A DNA stretch of 64,000 nt from an uncultured Prevotellaceae bacterium (GTDB taxonomy: Bacteria; Bacteroidota; Bacteroidia; Bacteroidales; Muribaculaceae), in assembly GCA_947165485.1 (NCBI GenBank), contig CAMVAP010000013.1, forward strand, positions 1 through 64,000, read 5' to 3'. Each line of letters starts with the position of its first letter. The first letter of the stretch is position 1. The translations under genes and the position numbers were made by a program. The notes under the pieces are model-generated. The model saw only the letters and a program-made list of their open reading frames with translations, was not told where the DNA came from and searched no databases. Shown piece after piece: positions 1 through 9,770 of this stretch.

Positions 1-1
1 A

Positions 2-112
2 ACACTCGTCACTAAATATGTAGAGACGATCATCAGAAGAACTTTCGGCACCAAAGATGCAATGAAACTCGCAAAACCCGTACCAAAGAATAACAATGTA
101 GCGAGGAATTGA
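2..112 (+). CDS. 3' end of an unidentified gene
   Basis: An open frame enters from the left edge and stops at TGA 110-112, giving 36 residues with a basic middle section (motif IIRRTFGTKDAM). There is too little to assign a family. It stops four bases before the ATG of the next reading frame, so the two could once have been one operon or one gene broken by a frameshift. Only the open frame is seen; whether it is a real gene end is uncertain. Confidence 0.3.
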   Translation, partial: TLVTKYVETIIRRTFGTKDAMKLAKPVPKNNNVARN

Positions 113-115
113 AAA

Positions 116-280
116 ATGAGTATTTTGACTGAAATACAGAAAACAGCAGCCAATGCCTTCAAACGCGACCTGCCCAATGCTGAGATACACTTCGTTCCCA
201 GCGGTCACTTTGCTCTTGAGAGTCACCACACGAAGATTGCTCAACTGATGCGCGAGTTTCTTGTGGGGGGCGTCCAGTAA
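116..280 (+). pseudogene. Truncated C-terminus of an alpha/beta hydrolase
   Basis: This is a 54-residue frame from ATG 116. From about residue 15 it resembles the last segment of alpha/beta-fold hydrolases: KRDLPNAEIHF followed by PSGHFALE, where the His of GHFALE matches the catalytic histidine region, then IAQLMREFL as the final helix. The nucleophile elbow and the rest of the fold are missing and the first 15 residues do not fit the family. I read it as a remnant of a hydrolase gene rather than a working enzyme. The family match is from memory of the motif, so confidence is moderate. Confidence 0.5.
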
Positions 281-587
281 ATTCCAATTTTTCTCGCTCA
301 TGACAAGGCGCAACGTCAAGCCACGGCTGGCGATGCGCCTTGATTTAATGCCCAATTTCCTGACGTGATTGACCTGGGATTACATTCGCTGTGGCCACAG
401 GGTTGTATTCGGCTGCTTCACGTTCCGCGATGATGACAGCATCAGGCGTCCCTTTGATTCACCGCCCATCGTCGTGAACTATTTCTATCATGAGGCGGTC
501 AAGAAATCGGCAGACATGTAAAAATGAATTTTATATTTTTTAACAAATTTAATTTATCTTAAATTTTTTATTGTTATTTATAAGGTG
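281..587. other. Gene-poor stretch with a decayed-looking frame
   Basis: No convincing gene lies here. A frame of about 50 codons without a start runs from roughly 369 to the TAA at 519-521 and has a protein-like composition, including RDDDSIRRPFDSPPIVVNYF. Upstream of it the same frame is closed by a stop. Together with the hydrolase fragment before it, this looks like decayed coding sequence. From about 525 the sequence becomes very AT-rich, as expected of the promoter region of the nrf operon. Confidence 0.35.
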
Positions 588-595
588 TATCTTTG
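588..595 (+). promoter_or_regulatory. -7 promoter element of the nrf operon
   Basis: TATCTTTG matches the Bacteroidetes -7 consensus TAnnTTTG and lies 25 nt before the nrfH ATG, within a very AT-rich stretch. A -33 TTG at the usual 20-nt distance is not obvious; the nearest TTG, at 571-573, is closer than usual. Confidence 0.5.
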
Positions 596-620
596 CGATG
601 TTAACCTCAATCCGTGATTG

Positions 621-1226
621 ATGAAGATCGCAAATCGACTGAAAACACTGAAGGATCGCTTCTCTTATAAGCAGAAAATCGGTCTTATCGTCTGTGCCGG
701 CATCCTGGTGGGCTTGGGCGGATTGTTCATGTATCTGCTCAGGGCGCACACCTATATCGCCGATGATCCGTCGGCATGCGTCAACTGCCACATCATGACG
801 CCCTACTATGCCACATGGAGCCATTCCTCTCATGGACGCGACGCGACTTGCAACGACTGCCATGTGCCGCACTCCAGCCTGGCCGCCAAATATGGCTTCA
901 AGGCGATGGACGGTCTCAAGCATACGGCTTATTTCGTGACCCACAGCGAGCGTCAGGCCATCATGGCCGAGGATGCCAGCGCCGAGGTCATCATGGACAA
1001 CTGCATCCGCTGCCACACCCAACTCAACCAGGAATTAGTCAAAACGGGCCGTATCGACTATATGATGGCCAAACGCGGTGAGGGTGTGGAGTGCTGGCAT
1101 TGTCACCGCAACGTGCCGCACGGTGGCATGAACTCGCTGATGTCAACCCCGGGAGCCGAGGGTGTGACTCCGCTGCCGCCCAGCCCTGTTCCCGAATGGC
1201 TGGGAGGTGCCCTCTCAAAGAAATGA
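621..1226 (+). CDS. nrfH: Cytochrome c nitrite reductase small subunit NrfH
   Basis: NrfH is the membrane-anchored tetraheme quinol dehydrogenase that passes electrons from menaquinol to the nitrite reductase NrfA. The 201-residue product has a basic N-terminus, one transmembrane helix at about residues 20-42, and four CXXCH heme sites: CVNCH (53-57), CNDCH (77-81), CIRCH and CWHCH. This is the typical NrfH/NapC layout. I chose ATG 621; a TTG lies one codon earlier. It is the first gene of an operon with nrfA 33 nt downstream and cytochrome maturation genes after that. The call is firm because the heme motif count and the partner gene agree. Confidence 0.95.
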   Translation: MKIANRLKTLKDRFSYKQKIGLIVCAGILVGLGGLFMYLLRAHTYIADDPSACVNCHIMTPYYATWSHSSHGRDATCNDCHVPHSSLAAKYGFKAMDGLKHTAYFVTHSERQAIMAEDASAEVIMDNCIRCHTQLNQELVKTGRIDYMMAKRGEGVECWHCHRNVPHGGMNSLMSTPGAEGVTPLPPSPVPEWLGGALSKK

Positions 1227-1259
1227 TTGATAATCGACTATAACAAAAACGACAATATT

Positions 1260-2806
<1,547 letters not shown>

Positions 2807-2807
<1 letters not shown>

Positions 2808-3754
2808 TGTGGATTAAACCGTGGACTCTTAAAGAAGGCTGCCTCATTGGCGCCGGATTAATCATCGCAGGACTGATGCTCGACCTGAGCGTCGGTCCTG
2901 TTGTGTGGGATGCCTTCTCGTGGCCAGTCAACGGCATCGTGCTCGTCGGCTTCCTGGTGATGATTGCCATCATGCACCTGTTGCGTCGCCAGGTCTATGC
3001 ATTCTCATTCCTGAGCACCTATGCAGCAGCGATACCGGCCATTGCCTTTGCAGTGATTCTGACACTGGTCATGGGCCTCACGCGGCAGACAGTGAACGGT
3101 ACATGGATAAACGACATGCTGTCATTCTGGCCCTTTGTGCTCATTTATGTCTATATTGCCGTTATCATTGGCCTTGCGGTGTTGAAACGCCTTGGTCACT
3201 TTCAGTGGAAGCGTGATATACCGTTCCTGTTCAACCATCTGGGACTGTTCCTGGCCTTGACATGTGCGACGCTGGGCAATGCCGATATGCAGCGCCTGAA
3301 GATGATTACCGCCGTCGGTGAACCCGAGTGGCGCGTCATGGACGAGAACCAGCAAGTCAAGGAATTGGACTTGGCTATTGAACTTCAACAGTTCATCATG
3401 GAGCAATACGACGACGGCAGCCCCAAACGCTTTGCCAGCGAAGTGAACATCATGACAAAATCGGGCAAGAACATCCACACCACCATCGACGTCAACAAGC
3501 CTGTCGAGGTCGAGGGGTGGAAGATCTATCAGTATGGCTACGACACTGCTGCCGGCCCTCAGAGCCAGATCAGCATCTTTGAACTCGTGCGCGACCCGTG
3601 GTTACCGCTCGTTTATATCGGCATAGGGCTGATGCTTGCAGGAGCGTTGTGTATGTTTGTGTTATCTCAAAATCAGCGCAAACCGAACGCAAACGGGCAA
3701 GCTCGATCTGCTGAGGTTTCGCCTGATTCATCTAAAAAACGCGTGGCGCCATGA
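2807..3754 (+). CDS. resB: ResB-like cytochrome c biogenesis protein
   Basis: This is a component of the system II cytochrome c maturation machinery, which together with CcsA delivers and attaches heme to exported apocytochromes. The 315-residue product has about four hydrophobic helices in the first 130 residues, then a soluble domain (about 155-255) of the ResB type with the segment VEVEGWKIYQYGYD, and a last helix at about 265-287. The start overlaps the nrfA stop by one base and the stop overlaps the ccsA start by four bases. It most likely matures NrfH and NrfA. It is shorter than stand-alone ResB proteins, as is usual in Bacteroidetes nrf clusters. Confidence 0.85.
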
Positions 3755-4539
3755 TTTGGGATTATTTCATCTACTTTGCCATTGTGGCCATCATGCTGTG
3801 GGCCGTAGGCGCGTTCCTGGCATGGAAAGAAAAAACGGCTGGCGTCTATGCTTCAACACTGACGGGCTTGGCCGTGTTTTTCACGTTTATCGTTATCATG
3901 TGGGTGACGCTCGAGCGCCCGCCGTTGCGCACGATGGGCGAGACACGCCTGTGGTACTCATTTTTCCTGCCGTTGGCCGGTATTCTTGTTTATAGCCGCT
4001 GGAAATACAAGTGGATCCTGTCGTTCTCTACGATGTTGGCAGCCGTGTTTATCTGTATCAACATCTTCAAGCCCGAGATTCATTCCAAAGCCTTGATGCC
4101 TGCCTTGCAGAGTCCCTGGTTCGCTCCGCACGTCATCGTCTATATGTTCGCCTATGCCTTGTTGGGTGCAGCGACACTCATGGCGCTTTACCAACTGTTT
4201 TTCAAAAAAGGGCGTCCGTTGGAGCGCAAGGAGATGGACATTACCGACAACCTGGTGAATGTCGGTCTTGCGTTCTTGACCTTTGGCATGCTTTTCGGCG
4301 CTCTGTGGGCTAAAGAAGCATGGGGCCACTATTGGTCATGGGATCCCAAGGAGACTTGGGCGGCCATTACCTGGCTTGCTTATTTGGGCTATATCCATTA
4401 TCGCATCTATCGTCCCAAGTCCATCAAGCCAGCCCTGTGGGTGCTGCTCATCGCTTTCATCCTGTTGCAGGTCTGCTGGTGGGGCATCAACTACCTGCCG
4501 TCAGCTCAAGGCTCCAGCGTACATACCTATACCTCCTGA
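3751..4539 (+). CDS. ccsA: CcsA/ResC-type heme lyase of cytochrome c maturation
   Basis: This is an integral membrane heme-handling protein that works with ResB to attach heme to CXXCH and CXXCK motifs of exported cytochromes. The 262-residue product is almost entirely hydrophobic with about eight helices. Near residue 190-205 it has the tryptophan-rich WWD-type signature WGHYWSWDPKETW, followed by a helix and histidine-bearing segments. The ATG overlaps the resB stop (ATGA), so the two are translationally coupled. Its position directly after nrfHA and resB indicates a dedicated nitrite reductase maturation role. Confidence 0.92.
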   Translation: MIWDYFIYFAIVAIMLWAVGAFLAWKEKTAGVYASTLTGLAVFFTFIVIMWVTLERPPLRTMGETRLWYSFFLPLAGILVYSRWKYKWILSFSTMLAAVFICINIFKPEIHSKALMPALQSPWFAPHVIVYMFAYALLGAATLMALYQLFFKKGRPLERKEMDITDNLVNVGLAFLTFGMLFGALWAKEAWGHYWSWDPKETWAAITWLAYLGYIHYRIYRPKSIKPALWVLLIAFILLQVCWWGINYLPSAQGSSVHTYTS

Positions 4540-4550
4540 CATAACCCATA

Positions 4551-4844
4551 ATGACCAGAATAGAACGAGAGAAGCAGACCGTCCGCAAGATGATTGAGCT
4601 TTATTGTAGCCATCGGCTGAAGGCGGACACGATACCTGAGGCATACCAGCATCTGGCTGACTTTGCGTGCCGCCGTCTCGACCATTGCCGCTATGGGGAG
4701 AGCAAGAGCGCCTGCAAGGATTGTCCCACCCACTGCTATCCCCCTACCGAACGTGAACAGATTCGTGAAGTCATGCGGTGGACTGGTCCCAGAATGATTC
4801 TATATTCACCAATCGCCGCCATTCGGCATTTATTCAACAAGTAA
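4551..4844 (+). CDS. YgbA-like nitrosative-stress protein
   Basis: The 97-residue protein carries the cysteine-rich core of the YgbA/'nitrous oxide-stimulated promoter' family: an N-terminal EKQTVRKMIELYC helix, then DHCRYGESKSACKDCPTHCY, and a C-terminal MILYSPIAAIRHL helix. Four of the cysteines are spaced to bind a metal or cluster. Members are known as NO-responsive genes of unclear biochemistry. It begins 11 nt after ccsA, so it probably belongs to the nrf operon, where nitrite reduction can release NO. The family assignment is from motif memory. Confidence 0.85.
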   Translation: MTRIEREKQTVRKMIELYCSHRLKADTIPEAYQHLADFACRRLDHCRYGESKSACKDCPTHCYPPTEREQIREVMRWTGPRMILYSPIAAIRHLFNK

Positions 4845-4851
4845 TGATAAG

Positions 4852-5337
4852 ATGAGAAGATCTGACAGAGAGAGGGATGCCGCTTTCGCCTTGGAGGTCT
4901 TGGACAAGGCCCCATTCGTGACGGTCAGCATGACCAGGGAAGACGGAACACCATACGGTTTACCATTGTCGTTGGCGCGTACCGATGACAAGACGTTCTA
5001 CTTTCACTGCGCCCTGGAGGGAGAGAAACTGGACTGCATCGCCCATAACCCGGTTGTGTTCCTCTCTGCGGTGACCCGTTGCTCGCCGACCTTCGACTCC
5101 AAAGTCGGGAACTTCACCTTGCAGTACAGGTCTGCTACTGCCGTCGGCGTGGCAGAACTTGTGACTGAACGTGAAGAGAAGATATCGGCCCTAAGAGTCA
5201 TTTGCCAGCGTTTCCTGCCGCATCACATGAATGCTTTTGATGATGCAATAGCTCGCAGCCTCGAACGGACAGCCGTTGTTCGTATCACATTGACCGAACC
5301 ACCCGTCGGTAAGTGCAAGCAACTGACGGAGCAGTGA
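4852..5337 (+). CDS. PNPOx/NimA-like flavin-binding protein
   Basis: The 161-residue protein resembles the pyridoxamine 5'-phosphate oxidase-like split-barrel flavoproteins, the group that includes NimA 5-nitroimidazole reductases. Visible parts are APFVTVSMTREDGTPYGLPL (strands 1-2), FYFHCALEGEKLDCI, and the later VCQRFLPHHMNAFDDAI-type helix region. Such proteins bind FMN and a small ligand. The ATG at 4852 is seven nt after the previous stop, so it is probably the last gene of the nrf operon. Its substrate cannot be read from the sequence; detoxification of nitro or nitroso compounds would fit the neighbourhood but is inference. Confidence 0.8.
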   Translation: MRRSDRERDAAFALEVLDKAPFVTVSMTREDGTPYGLPLSLARTDDKTFYFHCALEGEKLDCIAHNPVVFLSAVTRCSPTFDSKVGNFTLQYRSATAVGVAELVTEREEKISALRVICQRFLPHHMNAFDDAIARSLERTAVVRITLTEPPVGKCKQLTEQ

Positions 5338-5756
5338 GAACCCGCTCCCACCGCTCATCGATGGCCCTGCCGACAGTACCGCCGTGTCGGGATCACTCCG
5401 TTACCGAGAGTGCCTCTTCGGACTGTCTGTACGCATCGAGACCCCACACGCACGGCTCGTTTTGTCGCTGACGCATCAGGTCTCGCTGCGCTCGATTTGA
5501 TGCACGCTCCTCAATCAAGCCCAGCGTTCTCGCTACACTCGGAGGTATCGATGCTGCCAGTCCCATGGCACACTCGTCCACTACGTTCATCCTGGCACGT
5601 CGGCTAAGGCTCCAGGGGACAAGCCAACCACGTCTGCATGCTGCAAACATGGTTGTCTTGAAGGGCAAACGCGCGTCCATCGGTAAGGCCGACTTGGCCG
5701 AGCGCAACGCTTCGCGGTGCGCCCGCCAGGTCGACAGCGTCGCTTCGCACCGCACG
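5338..5756. repeat. Copy A of a dispersed GC-rich repeat family (degraded)
   Basis: No gene is supported here. Two stretches resemble the larger repeat at 8.9-9.7 kb: 5407-5460 (GAGAGTGCCT, then CGAGACCCCACAC) matches 8957-9010, and about 5530-5570 (GGTATCGATGCTGCCAGTCC) matches about 9370-9390. The intervening sequence is shorter, as if copy A had an internal deletion. The composition (many CGCTGCG and CGCTTCG words) differs from neighbouring genes. Reading frames inside it appear accidental. Confidence 0.5.
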
Positions 5757-5888
5757 ATGGACATGTCAGACCATTACGCCCGTGACACCGTGGGCATATA
5801 CAAGCCCCCCAATATCACCTGGTGGCCATGGGCCATCCTCGCTGCGCTCGCACTCGTGCTCAAGGGGAAATACCTTTTGAGGAAATAG
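5757..5888 (+). CDS. Possible small single-pass membrane protein (43 residues)
   Basis: ATG 5757 opens a 43-codon frame: a polar N-terminus (MDMSDHYARDTVGIYKPP), a tryptophan-rich entry (ITWWPWAIL), one hydrophobic helix, then a basic tail (KGKYLLRK). This is a plausible signature of a small membrane protein. The same frame stays open upstream to 5565 but that part lies in the repeat. A hairpin with a T-rich tail follows directly (5897-5937), which supports a transcript ending here. No family is recognised. Confidence 0.4.
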   Translation: MDMSDHYARDTVGIYKPPNITWWPWAILAALALVLKGKYLLRK

Positions 5889-5896
5889 TCGACTGA

Positions 5897-5937
5897 GCAA
5901 TGGGAACCGAGCGAAACGAGTTTCCCATTGCATTTTC
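5897..5937 (+). terminator. Intrinsic terminator
   Basis: GCAATGGGAA pairs with TTCCCATTGC around a loop of about 15 nt and is followed by ATTTTCTTC. It lies just after the small membrane ORF and before the convergent secreted-protein gene. Confidence 0.6.
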
Positions 5938-6038
5938 TTCATTATTAAACCGTACCCATAGGCAATAATCTACACTACCAATTCGTCCTTTTAATATCGA
6001 TAATAATATCAGATCTGATTTGGAATTCCTATAATAGC

Positions 6039-6590
6039 TTAGATATCATTATCCATTGATTTGCTGTGTTTTCGCCTATTTGCCTCGTCATAATAATCAA
6101 TGTGCAAACTATATGATTTGTAATATGTTAGGCCATTATCAGTAAAAAATAAATCAATATTGCCTTCAAAATACTCAGCTGATGTCTCCAAATCGATATC
6201 AAAACTAACAGAAGGATATCCTTTATACATTTCCTCTTTATGTCTTCCTAAATATTTTGAATCTATACTAACGTAAATTTCATCATATAGATTCTTCAAT
6301 CGCTCAAAATCTGAATCTTGAACGACAGCCTTACCTCTGTAAACAATTTTAGTCGAAGGATCATAATAGATATATATTGTTGCAGGCTTGCCATAGAAAT
6401 AACCTTCAAACATCCTACAACCAGCGTCGATTTTTTTATTATCTGGATGAATAGAAATGCCCTTATTCTGAAGTTTTGTAGTAAATGTACTAATTGTACC
6501 GTCCAATGGTATTCCCATAAACTTCATATGCTGAGCAGAAGGAAACAAGCAAAATATGCAAGTAATTAAAAACAATAATAATCTTTTCAT
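6039..6590 (-). CDS. Small secreted protein of unknown function
   Basis: The 183-residue product starts with a clear signal peptide (MKRLLLFLITCIFCLFPSAQ). The mature part begins HMKFMGIPLDGTI and is rich in Tyr, Asp and Lys, with alternating strand-like segments such as ATIYIYYDPS and SYSLHIDYYDE. The MGIPLDGTI opening is common in Bacteroidetes exported proteins, but I cannot name the family. Its ATG overlaps the stop of the MORN-repeat gene by four bases, so the two are co-translated. The base composition is AT-rich compared with the housekeeping genes around it. Confidence 0.75.
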   Translation of the reverse strand: MKRLLLFLITCIFCLFPSAQHMKFMGIPLDGTISTFTTKLQNKGISIHPDNKKIDAGCRMFEGYFYGKPATIYIYYDPSTKIVYRGKAVVQDSDFERLKNLYDEIYVSIDSKYLGRHKEEMYKGYPSVSFDIDLETSAEYFEGNIDLFFTDNGLTYYKSYSLHIDYYDEANRRKHSKSMDNDI

Positions 6591-8707
6591 TTTCTAATTG
6601 TTGTAATATAAAATTCCCAAGAATAAATGTAGCCGGCCTCAACATTGTCATATGTAACGTATGGTATTACACCTGGAGAAGAGGCCATAATCTTATATCT
6701 GCCAGGTTTGATATCTGTAATTGTTCTTGTCTGATGTGGAGAAAATGTATAAGATTTGTCTCCAATTGCAATAGTAGCAGTTTTGTTCGTATTATTCTCT
6801 ATGGCAATATCAGCTGTCGTTTTATAGTTTCTCGATTGGATTTGTAAATTACCCGAATCATCCACCTGTACTTTACTGAGATTTGTTAAGTAATTCTTAC
6901 TAACATATCCATAAATGTTTTTATCTATATATAGAACCTTTCTGAATGCATTTCCAGCGTCAGCTGTTGACAAAAAGACAAAACTACCTTTCGGAATTTT
7001 TGATACAATACTATAGTTAGTTCCTGGACCACTTCTCAAATTTAGCTCTATTTTAACTTGAGCTAGATAATAGTCCACATTTTCATAGGTGTATGAATAT
7101 GAGTTAGAATCATAATCAGTATTATTTTCATCCTCATTGTAATTCTCATCATAATCCTCATTATCTCCCTCATCATAGGAATAACCTCGAACTTTATTAT
7201 ATGAATTTTGAACATATCCATCAGAATTTGTGGATGAGGAATTATATGTATTCGAGGTTGTATTTCTATTAGAGCTTGAAGTGGATGAAGAATTATAGCC
7301 AGAAGGTTGATTTGATTCTTTTTTTACATACTCACCATTCTTCCATTGGCCTGTTATAGTACTTCCATTAGTATAGAAATATGTACCATCTCCATTTTGT
7401 TTTCCATTTAGCCAATAACCTTGATATTTAGAACCGTCACTCCAAAAATAGGTGCCATAACCAGTTCTTTGAGCTTTTATCCAATTGCCCTCATAACGAT
7501 CGCCTGATTTCCATTTATATGTACCATTACCATCTATGTAATCATCTTTGAAATTACCCTCATATTGATCGCCATTAGATAATACATATGTACCATATCC
7601 ATCTTTCTTATCATTCAAATAATAACCAGAGAAACTGGAGCCGTCGATGGCTTTAAATGATCCATAACCATTACGCTTGTCATTTTTCCAAGATCCAACA
7701 TAAGTACCATCAGTATATTTCATGGTACCTTGACCTTCCCTTTTATCGTCAACCCATTCACCAACATACGTAACTCCATTTGGCCATCTGTATTCACCTT
7801 GACCTGTTCTTTTATCATTACGGAAATCTCCCTTATAATAATGTCCTGAAGACCATGTTATTGAACCTTTCCCGGTTCGGTGATCTAAAATCCAGTCACC
7901 TTCATAAACGTCACCATTTTGCCACGTCATTTTCCCTTTACCATGCATTTGACCATTTTCAAAATCACCTTCGTACATATTATTGTCAACATACATTTTT
8001 CCTTTACCACTGGCTTCACCATTAACAAGATTACCTTCGTACCAATCATTAGTGTCTACGTTCATAATCTTAACGAATCCTGTTAATTCTCCATTTCTAA
8101 ATACTCCTTCTGAATAACCATGAATACTTCCGTCTTCATTAAGTATTACTTTTTTACCTTTCCCTGAATAATCAAAAGGCACAATATTGCCTTTTTCATC
8201 ATACATAATAGAGTCAGCATAAGATGCTTTTGTATAGCTATCTGATTCTATGCTATTGTGTAAAACCAGTTCAGATCCATCTATAGAGTATTTTCCTAAT
8301 TTTTGAATCGCAGACTGTCCCAATAGCAAAGAAGCATCTATATGAGAAGAAACGCACGCTCTGACATCTCTAAGGGTTACATGACCAATTCTAATCTCTT
8401 TCAAATTTACTATTGCATTTTCCGCAATTGATCCATCAGCCATAGAATAGGAGTCAGTTCCTAGAAAATCATCAGGACTAATATAACCGTTCTTTAACAT
8501 AAATGCAGCTTCTATTAGTGAGAGATGAACGTCAGAAGCTCCAGTATCAAAAACAAATCTTAATTTTAAGCCATTAACTTCACAGGGCACAGTGTAGACC
8601 CCTGACTCAAAGGTCATCTTTATGCGTTCTTCTGCACTAGATTGAACGTTTAGAAATACGAGCATCAAAAACAGAAGGGCTATTCTTTTTATTAGATTAA
8701 TATTCAT
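6587..8707 (-). CDS. Secreted retropepsin-like protease with MORN repeats and SH3 domain
   Basis: The 706-residue protein has a signal peptide (residues 1-25), then a clan AA aspartyl-protease-like domain with FVFDTGASDVHLS near residue 51 and the late LLLGQSAIQKLG element. At about 185-455 there are eleven or so MORN repeats (YEGDF...GKGKMTW type). A Ser/Asn/Asp-rich linker follows at about 460-540, then a bacterial SH3 domain (LNLRSGPGTNYSIVSKI, about 550-610) and a C-terminal beta-rich domain. The catalytic DTGAS motif is intact; retropepsin-type domains act as homodimers. It heads a two-gene operon with the small secreted protein. Substrate and location (periplasm or surface) are not visible. 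AT-rich composition suggests acquisition. Confidence 0.85.
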   Translation of the reverse strand: MNINLIKRIALLFLMLVFLNVQSSAEERIKMTFESGVYTVPCEVNGLKLRFVFDTGASDVHLSLIEAAFMLKNGYISPDDFLGTDSYSMADGSIAENAIVNLKEIRIGHVTLRDVRACVSSHIDASLLLGQSAIQKLGKYSIDGSELVLHNSIESDSYTKASYADSIMYDEKGNIVPFDYSGKGKKVILNEDGSIHGYSEGVFRNGELTGFVKIMNVDTNDWYEGNLVNGEASGKGKMYVDNNMYEGDFENGQMHGKGKMTWQNGDVYEGDWILDHRTGKGSITWSSGHYYKGDFRNDKRTGQGEYRWPNGVTYVGEWVDDKREGQGTMKYTDGTYVGSWKNDKRNGYGSFKAIDGSSFSGYYLNDKKDGYGTYVLSNGDQYEGNFKDDYIDGNGTYKWKSGDRYEGNWIKAQRTGYGTYFWSDGSKYQGYWLNGKQNGDGTYFYTNGSTITGQWKNGEYVKKESNQPSGYNSSSTSSSNRNTTSNTYNSSSTNSDGYVQNSYNKVRGYSYDEGDNEDYDENYNEDENNTDYDSNSYSYTYENVDYYLAQVKIELNLRSGPGTNYSIVSKIPKGSFVFLSTADAGNAFRKVLYIDKNIYGYVSKNYLTNLSKVQVDDSGNLQIQSRNYKTTADIAIENNTNKTATIAIGDKSYTFSPHQTRTITDIKPGRYKIMASSPGVIPYVTYDNVEAGYIYSWEFYITTIRK

Positions 8708-8755
8708 GTCCTTTTATATGTTTTTTGTTCATACTACGTACTTTAGTAGAATTCG

Positions 8756-8763
8756 CAAAAATA
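8756..8763 (-). promoter_or_regulatory. -7 promoter element of the MORN-protein operon
   Basis: On the minus strand TATTTTTG fits the TAnnTTTG consensus, 49-56 nt upstream of the ATG. No TTG sits at the ideal 20-nt spacing. Confidence 0.4.
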
Positions 8764-8869
8764 CAATATTTCTGCTGAAATAAAAAACAATACATAACAT
8801 TTGATAAAAAAACAATGTTTTATAGGCTTCAATCAATAATTTGGTTTATCTATAATCTATAATAATGTT

Positions 8870-9685
8870 TGATATTGCGCCCACCCGCGAACCCCGATTG
8901 CGATGGGCTGTTCCGCTCCGTCTGCTTCCGCTCCGAATGACTGACTTATCGGCTGGAGAGTGCCTGCTCAAGCTCACTGGCCGCGCCGAGACCCCACACA
9001 GCCGGCTACTGCGGTCATTGACTTCGTCTTCTTCCTCCTTGCAAGGCATAGTGCGAGCAGGCTTGCCCTCTGCTCTTGCTTCGTTCGTCAGTTCCCGTTC
9101 CGCACTACGTTTTCGCTGCGTCATCGACAGTGCACCACCTACGGTTCAAGGCGGTCTGCTGACGGCGGGTGCGGGTGCGCACCCGGCTCGCTGCACTGGT
9201 ATCGGGCTCGTCCTTCGTCCTCAACCCGATCCTGACGTTACGCAAGCCCGATGCTCAATCGGAGATTGCCCCGCAACGCCTGCATCCCGCCTGGCACTCA
9301 CGATGACTCCACTCATCTTGTGTCTCCACTTCATTCCCTCCGCGCCCCGCTGTTTTCGCTGCGCTCAGGGGTATCGGTGCTGTGAGCCTTGGACACACAC
9401 GCAGTGAAATAAGGGCAAAGCCAAGCTTGCTTGAGCTATGCCTTATGAGCAAGTGTCGGGCGCAGCCACCCTCCAGCCTCTGTCGCCATTTTGCGCGCCC
9501 TTGCGCTCCCTTGCCTGCGCTTCACCGCCCTTCGCCATCGCCAGAACACAACATCAAGCCTCAAAGCAAGTTCAAGGCACAATGTTGTCGCACAGATAAC
9601 AGCGGTATTGACGAGCATGGGCGCAACGGATACTGCGTGTCGGATGCGCTCACGCACGTCATCATCATCACCGCACAATGCCAAA
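8870..9685. repeat. Copy B of a dispersed GC-rich repeat family (long form)
   Basis: About 800 bp without a supported gene. Its left part (8957-9010) matches copy A near 5407. Its right part contains the 163-bp core (9523-9685) that recurs at 10917-11079. Open frames on both strands inside it have the odd composition of non-coding repeats (Arg/Ser/Pro/Cys-rich) and no domains. It ends abruptly where the AT-rich promoter of the two-gene module begins. Confidence 0.6.
9523..9685. repeat. 163-bp core repeat, left copy
   Basis: This segment starts CACCGCCC and ends CACAATGCCAAA. It matches 10917-11079 at most positions by eye, including an inverted pair CACAACAT/ATGTTGT and the long shared block containing GATACTGCGTGTCGGATGCG. 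Both copies are 163 bp and in the same orientation. Confidence 0.85.
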
Positions 9686-9720
9686 TGAATTAAACTTTTT
9701 TTCTAAAATACAATCTAAAA

Positions 9721-9752
9721 GTTGTACAACTGAAAAGTTGTGATTATCTTTG
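9721..9752 (+). promoter_or_regulatory. Promoter with overlapping palindromic operator
   Basis: GTTG at 9721-9724 and TATCTTTG at 9745-9752 are separated by 20 nt, a textbook Bacteroidetes promoter. The perfect palindrome GTTGTACAAC (9721-9730) covers the -33 element and a further half-site GTTGT lies at 9737-9741. This is the layout expected of an operator bound by the HTH protein encoded by the second gene. Confidence 0.7.
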
Positions 9753-9770
9753 CGGTCAAAAATTGAAGAT

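Noticed and set aside
8865-9407. 180-codon plus-strand frame in the GC-rich repeat
   Set aside because: Composition is Arg/Ser/Cys/Pro-rich without domains, and the frame follows the dispersed repeat rather than gene-like codon use.
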